NCBI RefSeq assembly: GCF_021917145.1 | Contig: NW_025813737.1 | Location: 248,001-312,000, forward strand | Length of the DNA: 64,000 nt | Source: Hypomesus transpacificus | Lineage: Eukaryota; Chordata; Actinopteri; Osmeriformes; Osmeridae | Reading direction: 5' to 3' | Shown: in pieces, positions 1 to 9,407 of the stretch | Layout: every line of letters begins with the position of its first letter | Position numbering within the stretch: position 1 is the stretch's first letter | Notes under the pieces: generated by a model | The model's input: the letters and a program-made list of their open reading frames with translations, nothing else | Told to the model about the DNA's origin: nothing | Databases searched by the model: none | Translations under genes and position numbers: made by a program

Positions 1-8
1 TCTTCCAG

Positions 9-1756
9 GCTCAAGGCATGATGGGCATGGCACGGTGGAACTTTCAGAGATTGGTGGATCTGAAGTTACCGGACGTGAAGCTACCTGCAGTCTTTGACCC
101 AGTGCTCATCATGCAGCTGAACGTGGCATCGGAGAGGGTGACCGGCCATGCCAAATACCCTGCACTGCAGTTGAGCCACAGAGACACAGGGGAGAGATTT
201 GGCCTGCAGTATGTGGAGCCAGGCTGTCGCCCTGTGCCTCTGGACTGGTTCAAGAACAGGTCCCAGGGGGCTGATGAAGAGGGAGCTGAGGAAGAGGAGG
301 CTGACCGGGTGGTCGCCGACCAGCCCTTCATCACGCCAGAAGACAATGTAAGTTGCATTGATAGCACTTTGTAATTTACCCTTTCAAACTTACACAGGTT
401 ATACCTGCAGACTAAGCACACATGTTTAAATAATTGAAATGCATGTACTTCCTCTGTTGCAGGATGACGTCTTTGGTGAGGCTTCTGGAGTCTTGCCCCA
501 GACCACAGTCCAGCCAGTCCAATCAACCTCCACTCAAGGTAATTTTGCAAATATCCCTCATTTTACACATCTGCTAGTAAAATGTGAATGAGATGCAACA
601 CTCAAGTTGCACTGATGCTTGATAGAGCAAGATTTTATATTTATTATGTGTTATTTCTACTTGTCTTCAGGTCTGCCAACGACACCTGCACTGCCCATCA
701 CAGCAAACCCGCGTGCTGCTCGCACAATGTCCATCAAGGCAGGCGGGCTTCTGTACGTCTTGGACCATTCCCGGTGGACAGAGGCCATGAAGGAGGTCAT
801 CGACGGCCTCATAGGAATCCACCAAGGGTCGAAGGATTTCCTGCAGAGGGTGGACAGTGACTACGCTGGCTTGGTGCAGGCTGCTTCCCGTGATCCCAAT
901 AGCCTGTTGCATCCAACAACAAAGCAACACATTTCACAGTATGTGAAGCATTGGGCAAAGCGGACCAACGCCAGCACGTCCCTGAACACCAGCCCAGAGA
1001 AACTTCTGGAGACGCAGCAGCTGTGGCAGCACCTGACGGCAGAGAGTGAGACCAAGAGCGTGCCGGTGGTGACCATACCACCCGCTGCGGTCAATCCACC
1101 TGGGAGAGATCCCCAGGAGGCCCCTCTGACCAAGGCTGCTATCGAGGACATGGTGCGGGACATAGTCCAGAAGCAGACGGCACTGCAACAACAGCAGCAG
1201 CAGCAGCTGGGCAAAAAGAAGACGAGGAACTGTCTTGCCTGTGGCCAGCCGAAGTCGCGATACCAGGGAGACGGTTCCTCCATCCACCTCTTCTACCAGT
1301 CTGGGGAGGTCAAGTACTTTTACTGCTCACAAAGAGTCCACAAGCTCTATGCAGCAGAAGGCCTGAATGACCCCAGAATGCCGTTTGAGGACTTTGCGGA
1401 CACCCCTTTCTTTGGGAAAGAGCTTGAGGCAGCCAAGCTCAGGTCAGCAGAGGCACGGAGGTTGGCTGATCTGCGGGGGAAACGGAGGGCGGCAGAACAG
1501 CAGCCCACCGGTCGGCTCTGCAAGTTCTGCCGCAAGCCCATCAAGCAGGGGCCAGAAAGCCCTGTGTACCATTCGTACCAAAAATGTGTACCATTCGTTC
1601 CGGGGTGTGGCGGGCAGGTACATTTACTGTCCTACCAGGGTGCTGTCCCTGTACAAGGCAGACGGAATGAATGCTGAAATGACCTGGGGGGAGTTTCAAC
1701 AATCAGCCTTCTACAAGGCAGAGAAGAAGAGGTGGGCTGAGGAGAAGGGGAAGTAG
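9..1756 (+). pseudogene. 3' exons of an unrecognised multi-exon gene, frame-broken
   Basis: Three exons can be read. Exon 9-347 follows a tcttccag acceptor and ends at a GTAAGT donor in phase 0. Exon 463-538 lies between ..tgttgcag and GTAATT. Exon 671-1756 follows a ..tgtcttcag acceptor. Joined, they stay open: an acidic stretch (EEGAEEEEAD), a helical segment, a polyQ run near 1188-1206, and then two similar zinc-binding-like modules, one starting CLACGQPK (about 1230-1420) and one starting CKFCRKPI (about 1520-1730). Each module is CxxC, then YxYC, then a short acidic/aromatic tail. A 22-bp tandem duplication (1563-1584 repeated at 1585-1606) shifts the frame inside the second module; the normal tail is found in the next frame and ends at 1754-1756. 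The family is not recognised; the layout recalls fish transposase-derived multigene families, which is only a guess. The 5' exons lie outside the window. Confidence 0.6.
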
Positions 1757-1791
1757 GCAAACTGTACATAAAAATTGTTGTAAATAGTTCA

Positions 1792-1797
1792 AATAAA
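1792..1797 (+). promoter_or_regulatory. Polyadenylation signal AATAAA
   Basis: AATAAA lies 36 nt after the stop at 1754-1756, in an AT-rich stretch that fits the 3'UTR of the preceding gene. Further AATAAA copies follow at about 1857 and 1918. Confidence 0.55.
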
Positions 1798-2406
1798 TAA
1801 TATGACTGTTTTGCACTTAATCTAGGTTATTTGTACAAGCCTTGATTACATGTTCCAATAAATGGCCAAAATAAGATTGTGTGTTCATCTCAGTTATTTG
1901 TATCACAATTAATCATCAAATAAATGTTCATGATGTATGAAAATGGAGATGGATCAGACTATTGATTACCATTGACCCCTTAAGACTCATCTGTACAAAT
2001 GTCTTCATTTAGTGGCTCAAACAAATCCAGGCAACTGGTTACACTGAAAATAAATCCCCAATATTAGAGGTTTTTACCAGAATATATTTTTTTTATATTC
2101 CATCAAAACCAGACAATATACAAACAATGAAAATAGTGCCAACGGACAATACACAATCTTGTTAATAAACAAGGCTGAATACAATTATGATGTATTTGTA
2201 ATGTACAATACTGCAATTTTAGATGTAGATTAGAGGCATCTCAGTATGGCCTTTTACATTGGTTTGATATATAGCAGATAACCAGTGCCACTATATTGTA
2301 TCATTGAAAGAAGTACAATAAATCATTTGTAATAAACATCGTCGTGACTGGGATTCGACACGAGTACCCCAATTTTTCCCTTTACAGGTACAGGCGTCTG
2401 CCCGCC
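1798..2406. other. AT-rich intergenic stretch
   Basis: No ORF, tRNA or repeat array is visible. Its right end (about 2340-2370) carries a T-arm-like sequence (gggattcgacacgag), which may be a decayed tRNA 3' end, but no full cloverleaf can be drawn. Confidence 0.4.
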
Positions 2407-2410
2407 GCGT

Positions 2411-2446
2411 GGAAGGCAGCTATGCTTGCCACTATACCACCAATGC
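2411..2446 (-). pseudogene. tRNA-Gly(UCC) 5' half fragment
   Basis: The minus strand reads the first 36 nt of a tRNA-Gly with D arm and anticodon arm up to CTTCC, and then breaks off into unrelated sequence. This fragment keeps the usual U33 before the anticodon, unlike the two longer copies of the array. Confidence 0.75.
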
Positions 2447-2766
2447 CCACGACATCCTCCATGATCGCACAGTATTTCGAGCCACGGTTCGATTTTTCAC
2501 ACCACCTACTGACGTCCAACTAGTAAGAGATTGCCATAAACCTGGTTTATACTTCTGTCGAGTTTGGAACACTTGGCCTAATCCGGATGTGCTCGACCGT
2601 CACAAGAGACGAAATGCCTCTCACACTTTGTATTGTCTGGTGATGGAGCCACTATACCTACGGTGCCCCAAGAAAGGATCAACGACAACATGTCGAGCCA
2701 CAGTTCACCTTTCAAACCCACTTACTGACTTGAAAGCAACGAGACGGCGTTAGCACCCTACAAAAC

Positions 2767-2848
2767 TGGCAGCGGTGGGATTCGAACCCACGCCTCCGGA
2801 GAGACTGGAGCCTAAATCCAGCACCTTGGACCGCTCGGCCACGCTACC
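2767..2848 (-). tRNA. tRNA-Leu(UAG), copy 1
   Basis: 82 nt on the minus strand. GGTAGCG pairs with CGCTGCC in the acceptor stem, the A box is TGGCCGAGCGG, the anticodon loop is TTTAGGC (anticodon UAG), there is a long class II variable arm (TCTCTCCGGAGG region), and the B box is GGTTCGAATCC. It is very close to the vertebrate nuclear tRNA-Leu-TAG that I know. All stems pair, so it is probably functional. There is no obvious T-run terminator directly behind it. Confidence 0.93.
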
Positions 2849-2976
2849 CCGTTGTCAGCTGTTGGCCAGCCGAGCTCAAACCGAAGCTGATCGATCGTCC
2901 AGGAGCTCACGTGACTATATCTAATGCCCGCAAGCAGTGGAATGACACCAGATAAAACACATCTTTCTCGAGGTTC

Positions 2977-3048
2977 TGCATTGGCCGGGAATCGAACCCG
3001 GGTCAACTGCTTGGAGGGAAGCTATGCTTGCCACTATACCACCAATGC
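2977..3048 (-). tRNA. tRNA-Gly(UCC)-like, copy 1, probably impaired
   Basis: 72 nt on the minus strand, GCATTGG..CCAATGC acceptor stem, intact D and T arms and B box GGTTCGATTCC. The anticodon loop reads CCTCCAA: anticodon UCC, but C at position 33, which is almost always U. This copy also has a mismatch in the anticodon stem (GCTTC against GCAGT). It is either a pseudo-tRNA or a poorly decoding variant. Confidence 0.8.
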
Positions 3049-3368
3049 CCACGACATCCTCCATGATCGCACAGCTTTTCGAGCCACGGTTCGATTTTTC
3101 ACACCACCTACTGACGTCCAACTAGTAAGAGATTGCCATAAACCTGGTTTATACTTCTGTCGAGTTTGGAACACTTGGCCTAATCCGGATGTGCTCGACC
3201 GTCACAAGAGACGAAATGCCTCTCACACTTTGTATTGTCTGGTGATGGAGCCACTATACCTACGATGCCCCAAGAAAGGATCAACGACAACATGTCGAGC
3301 CACAGTTCACCTTTCAAACCCACTTACTGACTTGAAAGCAACGAGACGGCGTTAGCACCCTACAAAAC

Positions 3369-3450
3369 TGGCAGCGGTGGGATTCGAACCCACGCCTCCG
3401 GAGAGACTGGAGCCTAAATCCAGCACCTTGGACCGCTCGGCCACGCTACC
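3369..3450 (-). tRNA. tRNA-Leu(UAG), copy 2
   Basis: Same 82-nt gene as at 2767-2848, one array period (602 bp) downstream and identical in the tRNA body. Anticodon UAG, class II variable arm, intact A and B boxes. Confidence 0.93.
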
Positions 3451-3578
3451 CCGTTGTCAGCTGTTGGCCAGCCGAGCTCAAACCGAAGCTGATCGATCGT
3501 CCAGGAGCTCACGTGACTATATCTAATGCCCGCAAGCAGTGGAATGACACCAGATAAAACACATCTTTCTCGAGGTTC

Positions 3579-3650
3579 TGCATTGGCCGGGAATCGAACC
3601 CGGGTCAACTGCTTGGAGGGCAGCTATGCTTGCCACTATACCACCAATGC
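3579..3650 (-). tRNA. tRNA-Gly(UCC)-like, copy 2 with C33
   Basis: 72 nt on the minus strand. Unlike copy 1 its anticodon stem pairs (GCTGC against GCAGT), but the loop is again CCTCCAA with C instead of U at position 33. Acceptor, D and T stems are intact. Confidence 0.82.
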
Positions 3651-3970
3651 CCACGACATCCTCCATGATCGCACAGCTTTTCGAGCCACGGTTCGATTTT
3701 TCACACCACCTACTGACGTCCAACTAGTAAGAGATTGCCATAAACCTGGTTTATACTTCTGTCGAGTTTGGAACACTTGGCCTAATCCGGATGTGCTCGA
3801 CCGTCACAAGAGACGAAATGCCTCTCACACTTTGTATTGTCTGGTGATGGAGCCACTATACCTACGATGCCCCAAGAAAGGATCAACGACAACATGTCGA
3901 GCCACAGTTCACCTTTCAAACCCACTTACTGACTTGAAAGCAACGAGACGGCGTTAGCACCCTACAAAAC

Positions 3971-4052
3971 TGGCAGCGGCGGGATTCGAACCCACGCCTC
4001 CGGAGAGACTGGAGCCTAAATCCAGCACCTTGGACCGCTCGGCCACGCTACC
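3971..4052 (-). tRNA. tRNA-Leu(UAG), copy 3
   Basis: Third copy, 602 bp after the second. One change in the T stem (CCCGC instead of CCCAC on the 3' side) turns a U-A pair into a U-G wobble, so the fold is kept. Anticodon UAG. Confidence 0.92.
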
Positions 4053-4178
4053 CCGTTGTCAACTGTTGGCCAGCCGAGCTCCAACCGAAGCTGATCGATC
4101 GTCCAGGAGCTCACGTGACTAGTCTAATGCCCGCAAGCAGTGGAATGACACCAGATAAAACACATCATTCCAAGGTTC

Positions 4179-4228
4179 TGCATTGGCCGGGAATCGAACC
4201 CGGGTCAACCGCGCGGCAGGCTGCTATG
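4179..4228 (-). pseudogene. tRNA-Gly 3' half fragment (GCC-type anticodon loop)
   Basis: The minus strand gives the 3' half of a tRNA-Gly with an intact T arm and acceptor 3' strand and an anticodon loop CTGCCGC (anticodon GCC). Its 5' half is missing: the sequence turns into unrelated DNA at about 4228. It marks the right end of the 602-bp array. Confidence 0.7.
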
Positions 4229-4945
4229 AATAGTCTTAACTTCCTTAACTTTTCCCATTCATTCTCTATGGCTATCCTTAACCATATCGAATACTACCAT
4301 TTGTGGCCACTATGGGGATTTGGGGGGCGCTGTTTTGCGGTTGTCTTACGAGATAGAGAAGCGTCTCAGATCAGAATATTTTTTGAGAGAACAGTACACG
4401 TAGATCTGCACTGAGGTAAGATATCCATCTGGATAGATCTGAAGATAGCTAGCTAAATCATGAATGAACATGTTATTTTACTCATCTCTGCTTTGTGAAA
4501 ACTCAACATTGAGCACGCTATGACTCTCAGTCTAACAGTATGAATGAATGAAACTGTATGTACAGTAGCCACTAATGCAATGTTACGTTGGTACTACTAT
4601 AACTTCCCAAAGTTATTCAGTAACGTTAGTTACTAACAATATACCGACAATGGTTTGCCAGCATGTTATGTAAAATTAATAGTGAATCGTGAATAAAAGT
4701 CATGTTAGAAGAGAGCTGTTCGCAGCTAATACACATTCCAAGACAAAGGACATTGAGGGGGATGGTTGGGGGATGGGGTAGGATGGGGGAGTTGAGATGA
4801 GGCACATTCACCTCAAGTAAGCACACTCATCGAATAGATACAGATCTACTGTAGGGCAGTGTTGTTTGAAAATACTCTGGCTACCACCCCCTCTTGACAT
4901 GTAATCTGTTGTAATTATTGAATGTGTTATTTCTTTTAAATACAG
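4229..4945. other. Unique intergenic/intronic DNA
   Basis: No array, telomeric tract or credible ORF. It ends in a good splice acceptor (tttaaatacag, 4935-4945) directly before the ATG of the next exon, so the right part is probably an intron of the following gene. Confidence 0.45.
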
Positions 4946-5627
4946 ATGTCTAAGCAAGTTTTTAGTTTTTATCCTGGGAGAGTGGTGGTGGTCTTTCGGA
5001 AGGGGTCACATGGCTACCTTCTCCAAGATGCAACTGAGGAAGCCAAGCGTTGGAAGGACTCCTCTGTCTCTCTGAAGGACAAGTCAGCACCCATAAAGGA
5101 GGAGCAGATGAGGGCAAGGGCGTGCTCTTTGGTCCGTGACCGAGGGGGGGATGTGTCTGATCAAACTGAGGTGTTGGGGGAGTATACTTTACAGTTTGGA
5201 AAGTATAAGGGGAAATTGGTCAGATGGCTCCTTGAAAATGATGTGGGGTACACTCTATACCTCATTTAACAATTTGAAAAGGAGCAAATGGCTGGCATGC
5301 CTTTGGATGGGCCCAGCAAAGACAGCCTGCGGTCCTTTGTAGGGTATGCCAATTCCTTCAAGGAAATCAAGGCAGTGCTGGAGTACGAGGCCAGGAGGAC
5401 CGGGGCTGTCAGCTCAGTGGAGGAGGACCAACAGGTCGGCTTTGGCCGCATGCCAACAAGGACCTGGGGTGACGTCTGGGAGGGTAGGGCAGATGGCTTT
5501 GCAGCGTTCGTTCTGTCCCGGACCACCACTCCGGGAACTAGCATGGACAAACTGAAGCGGTACCTGACCAAGAAGACCCAGGAGGCATCCATGTCCTCTC
5601 CTCTGCTCGCCTCCAGCCAAGCCGTGG
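4946..5627 (+). pseudogene. 5' coding exon of an unrecognised gene, in-frame stop, cut by telomere repeats
   Basis: The exon begins with ATG right behind a tttaaatacag acceptor and ends at a gtgg|GTAGGT donor (about 5628). The frame encodes about 227 residues, including LQFGKYKGKLVRWLLENDVG, then is interrupted by one TAA (5267-5269) and goes on in the same frame with the same protein-like character to the donor. A lone stop in an otherwise open exon suggests decay, or less likely a real C-terminus. No downstream exon exists: telomeric repeats begin 80 bp later. I faintly connect the FGKYKG..WLLENDVG block with the repetitive fish gene family suggested for 9-1756, possibly a neighbouring tandem copy, but cannot prove it. 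Confidence 0.5.
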
Positions 5628-5709
5628 GTAGGTCATCAGTATTAATTAAATATTATAAGTAATTTAATGCTTGTGATTATGGTTAACTTTCATTTGATGC
5701 ATGTAACAG

Positions 5710-5823
5710 ATAGGATAGGATAGGGTTAGGGTTAGGGTCAGGTTTAGGGTTTAGGGTTAGGGAGCAGGGTTAGGGAGCAGGGTTAGGGAGCAGGGTTGGG
5801 GTTAAGGGTTGGGGTTAGGGTTT
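5710..5823 (+). repeat. Interstitial telomeric tract 1 (degenerate)
   Basis: It starts as ATAGG units, becomes TTAGGG, then three 13-bp units TTAGGGAGCAGGG, then TTGGGG/TTAGGG variants. It is the most eroded tract of the window and is the border between ordinary DNA and telomere-associated blocks. The AGCAG stubs equal the first 5 bp of TAR-B units. Confidence 0.9.
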
Positions 5824-7377
5824 GGTGTGGTAGTAATAACGAGGAAACACCCTGTGGGACCCCGACGGGACCACAGTATTGGTGAGACCCCATTTAGGCA
5901 CGCGCACCTGAAACCCAACTCACTCCGTCCCCCTGGAATGAATAAATGAGCAAGAGTCTGTTTTATAGGCTCCTCCTTCTCAGTCACATTGGCCAATAGA
6001 AGTAGTATTAACATCCCACAGGGATACAGTTGTCCGAAGACTTTTCAAAATGTAATTAAAACCGTTCTCAGACTCAGAATCCCCGTAAAGGTTAAGACCA
6101 ACATCAACCAGAAGCCCAGGGCCAGTAGTTTCACAGAGAAATCATGTTACACAAGCACATCCCTACCCTGAACAATAATACAACCCAGACCACCAAAGCC
6201 TGCAAAGTGGTTGAGGTCACATCCGATCTTCCCCAGCACCAACAATGCAGACCGTGATGCCCAATCAATGCCCTGACAGATGACCGCCGGCTAGCCTGAC
6301 ACCAGGATCACATCCGATATACCCGATGCCCACCGCCACTCCAGGCAGTCACCCGAGACCACGTCCCATGACAAGGCCCAAGATCAGGATCACTGTAGAG
6401 GGCTGAGAGCCCAGCAGTGAGTCCAGGTGGTTCAGAGATTATGGTTTTAGCCCATGAGACAAAATAAACTCAAGAGACACCGGCCCAGGCCTCAATGGGC
6501 CGAAGGTCATGATTCAATGAGTACAGAGTCGGTCCAAATCCGGATCCCGTTGGTCTTCATCCAACATCCCGTCTCCAAGTCCTCTTCAACTGCTGTTGTT
6601 TCCTTGTTGTCAAACCTGACCTTTTTAATGAATGGGAGCCCATCAGTCTTCATCCAACATCCTGTGTCCAAGTCTTCTTCAACTGCTGTTGTTTCCTTGT
6701 TGTCAAACCTGACCTTTTTAATAAATGGGAGCCCATCAGTCTTCATCCAACATCCTATGTCCAAGTCTTCTTCAATTGTTGTTTCCTTGTTGTCAAACCT
6801 GACCTTTTTAGCAAATAGGAGCCCATCGGTATAAACATCCCTCTGGATGATACACCACTCTAACACTGCCTATTGCTAAAATAAATACAGCTGTCACAGC
6901 GTCTGTCAGTCAAGAAGAAGTGAGAATTAAAGCCAAATGTGAGTCTAAATTGTGGAATCACATCATCAGTAGTATACCCAGGATCATTAGGTGTTTCAGC
7001 CTTCGAAACACTAGACACCCTCACCATAGGCAGGCCCACCAGGGTTGATCAAATCCCCAGTGTGTGATTCCAGTCCAATTGGTACGTCAACACCTGAATT
7101 TTGTAAAAAAGTCCAGTCCACAGAGAAACCGTCCCACCCAATGCTGTTCTGAGAAGAAATGGGAAAAACTAACAGAATGCCCAGACGCCTCAACTCAAAG
7201 GGACTTTCCAATAAACTAGCGACTTTAACATTAAAAAGCAATTTTACTAATAAAAACCTAGCAGACAATAAAATATTCATGTCAATAATAATACCTACCT
7301 GAGCTGCTTCACAATAAGACAACATGAATGTCAATAATAATAATACTTACCTGTCCTAGGAATAAAAGAGGTTTAGG
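5824..7377 (-). repeat. TAR-A block (type 1)
   Basis: Starts GTGTGGTAGTAATAACGAGG and shares its sequence with 37182-41376 and parts of 19377-21258. Near its proximal end (5851-5878) is a hairpin-forming core CTGTGG..CCACAG. No gene is recognised. It includes the 93-bp minisatellite at 6553-6835. Assigned to the minus strand only because its TTAGGG-proximal end would then be a 3' end, as for the PLEs. Confidence 0.75.
6553..6835. repeat. 93-bp minisatellite (3 copies) in TAR-A
   Basis: Unit GTCTTCATCCAACATCC... with a period of about 93 bp (6553, 6646, 6739). As 93 is divisible by 3, both strands show long open frames: the + strand repeats VFIQHPVSKSSS and the minus strand repeats KKVRFDNKETTAVEEDL. 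The minus reading has a protein-like acidic/basic mix, but 1-3 bp length changes in other copies destroy it, so I treat the frames as by-products. Confidence 0.75.
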
Positions 7378-7443
7378 ATAGAAAGCAGGGTTAGGTTTAG
7401 GAGAGAAAGAGAGACCCACCAGGGTTAGGGTTTAGGGTTAGGG
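7378..7443 (+). repeat. Interstitial telomeric tract 2 (degenerate)
   Basis: Scattered TTAGG/TTAGGG units ending in TTAGGGTTTAGGGTTAGGG between TAR-A and TAR-B. Confidence 0.8.
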
Positions 7444-8880
7444 AAGACCCCCACGCCAAGCAGTTCAGTACTTCGACCCGCATAGGCTAGGGGTAAATGC
7501 ACAAGTATCCTAGACCCATGTAGATCATTCATCAGAGGGGGTAGGGGAGTGGACCCCCTCCAGGACCCCAAAGGGGTCCCAGGCCTGTAGACCTTGTCAC
7601 GCTTGCTACCCGAGGTAAATAAATGCCTAAGCACTAAGAGGACGTGAGCAACCGACGGGTACATGGATAACCCACCCCCGTATCCACTAACGGACGTGTG
7701 CAAACCACCAGGTCTAAGCAGGAGCATGCTCTGGAGTCTTCTGTCCCCACAAGCAAGGTAACCCCCGAGGAGGAGAGGTAGGAGACCTCTGGTGTCAAGG
7801 TTCACGCGTGGGTAGCAGAGGTGACCGGTAGCCGTAGGACATGCCACATCCGAGTGAAGACACTGGGGGCTCCTCACATCCAATCCTAAGCGCGGAGCCA
7901 AAGGTGTCCCAACGGCAACGGTGATTCTGCGAAGTCCAAACAGGGTCCTCTTGAAGAGTAGTGGCACCGTCGTGAGTGAATGGATGCACATGTGTGTGAG
8001 TGCGTGCTATACCTGTGCCCAGAAGCCAATTCAATCTGAAAGTCTAAAAAAGGCCTGCCTGAAAAAGAGATGGACTACTATGGACTATCAAGAACTCAGG
8101 GGTGACGACCACAAAAAGGGGGGTGTTCGTACCCCCTGTGTCCGTGGGTGCCCACCAGAATCGGTCATCTCAATTAATCAGCTAGGGAAAAGAGGATAGA
8201 GGAGAGAGAGAGAGAGAATGCACAGAGTAGCAAAATGTATGGACAGTGTGTGTGTGTGTGTATGTGTGTATGCAAGGTGAGAGGAACCCAGAAGGTATCT
8301 GTAAAAGAAAAAGCGCACAAATTAGGGTGGATGTAGTGCCGTAGTGGACCTGTGAAGGAAAAAGTATACAGATCAAGGTGGATGCAGTGCAGCAGTGGAT
8401 CTGTGAAAGAAAAGAAAGGTATGGATTAAACACAGTAAAGAGGCCAGAGAAAGCCGTAGACACCGAAATCACAGGCAAGGTCAGAAGGGGTTGAGGTTAG
8501 AGCAGAGGGGGGACTTAGGGTTAGATAAGAAAAAGGAGGGGTTGAGGTCAGGGTAAAGACAGAGGGACAGTAGAAGAGAAGACCCAGAGTCTAGACTTAA
8601 GTTTAGGTAAGAGCAGGGAGAGCAGAGTAGGAGGAGTGGACAGATAAGGAGATCAAGGAAGGAGCCAAGTGAGAGAGGAAGACCCAAGACAAGCACACAA
8701 GTGAAAGGAAAACAAACACAACACCGTCCACGTGAGAAACCTAGGAAAAAAGAAAACGTGTGTGATAATCAGTATGGGATGTGGGTGGACAGGAGAGACG
8801 AGCTCCACAGCATGAGCGTGGAGTTGTGATGGATGGACTCACAGATGGCCCCAGGTGAAGGAACGTCGAGGAGAGAATCC
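7444..8880 (-). repeat. TAR-B block, old truncated copy
   Basis: Homologous to the first 1.97 kb of the 3.93-kb units at 46591-63921, with internal deletions: about 500 bp missing near 8070, and a 31-bp hairpin insertion absent at about 7890. Begins AAGACCCCCACGCC next to TTAGGG, contains a (GT)n tract at 8245-8271, and stops at 8880 in the middle of the unit, exactly where telomeric repeats start. Confidence 0.85.
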
Positions 8881-8961
8881 AGGGTTAGGGTTAGGTTGGG
8901 GTTGGGTTAGGGTCAGGGTTAGGGGGGGTTAGGGTTAGGGTTGGGGTTGGGGTTAGGGTTT
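8881..8961 (+). repeat. Interstitial telomeric tract 3
   Basis: TTAGGG with TTGGGG and TCAGGG variants. It is attached to a TAR-B copy broken within the unit, which suggests telomere repeats added to a broken end. Confidence 0.88.
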
Positions 8962-9407
8962 TAAGTCTGAAAATTCTCGTCACCGAACAAGTCGGGATAG
9001 AGTGAGTGCACGGGCATCTACCAGAGCCACACAGGATCTCAACACGCCGGGACAGGGGCTAGGCCCCTCCAGGAACCCAAAGGGAACCCAGGTCGGGTGT
9101 CCAGTGGAACGCAAGCCACCCGACCTCCGGAGTGGCAGAACACTCAGAGGGACAGCATGAAACAGAGGTCGGGCACACATGGATGGACAGTCTCCGTATC
9201 CACTCAGGCACGCCAGTGAAGCAGTGAGCTCAGGTGTGTGGGGAGGTGAGGAGAAAGTTTAGTATTTACCGTAGAGTAGGAGGTACAGGTGGGGGTGGGG
9301 GGAGGCCTTAGGGAGATGGATAGAGCCCGTCGGGCCCAGTCACAGAGGCAGACGGAGGCATGGGTCCTGACGGTGGACAGGCTCATGGTGGATGGAGGGG
9401 AGCGCGC

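Larger units (their letters stand above)
2407..4228. repeat. 602-bp tandem array carrying tRNA genes
   Basis: The period is 602 bp: Leu genes start at 2767, 3369 and 3971, and the anonymous spacer repeats with the same spacing. Each unit holds one tRNA-Leu(UAG) and one tRNA-Gly, both on the minus strand, about 130 bp apart. The roughly 320-bp spacer has a short open frame in each unit that merely follows the duplication. The copies differ at only a few positions, so the amplification is recent. The array starts and ends inside tRNA-Gly sequences (2411 and 4228), as expected if the tRNA repeats served as recombination points. Confidence 0.9.

Noticed and set aside
2924-3355. 143-codon + strand frames in the 602-bp array
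   Set aside because: They run antisense through the tRNA-Gly gene and merely repeat with the array; no homology or splice signals.
6507-6866. Acidic 31-residue repeat protein on the minus strand of TAR-A (KKVRFDNKETTAVEEDL repeats)
   Set aside because: Frame is kept only where the repeat is exactly 93 bp; other TAR-A copies (12258-12435, 20795-21172) have shifted frames, and there is no start or splice context.
7425-7991. Open minus-strand frame of about 190-210 codons in every TAR-B copy
   Set aside because: The old copy and the young units differ by indels that change the frame, the composition is not protein-like in a recognised way, and the frame runs into telomeric repeats (NPNPNP). 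Conservation among young units only reflects their recent duplication.
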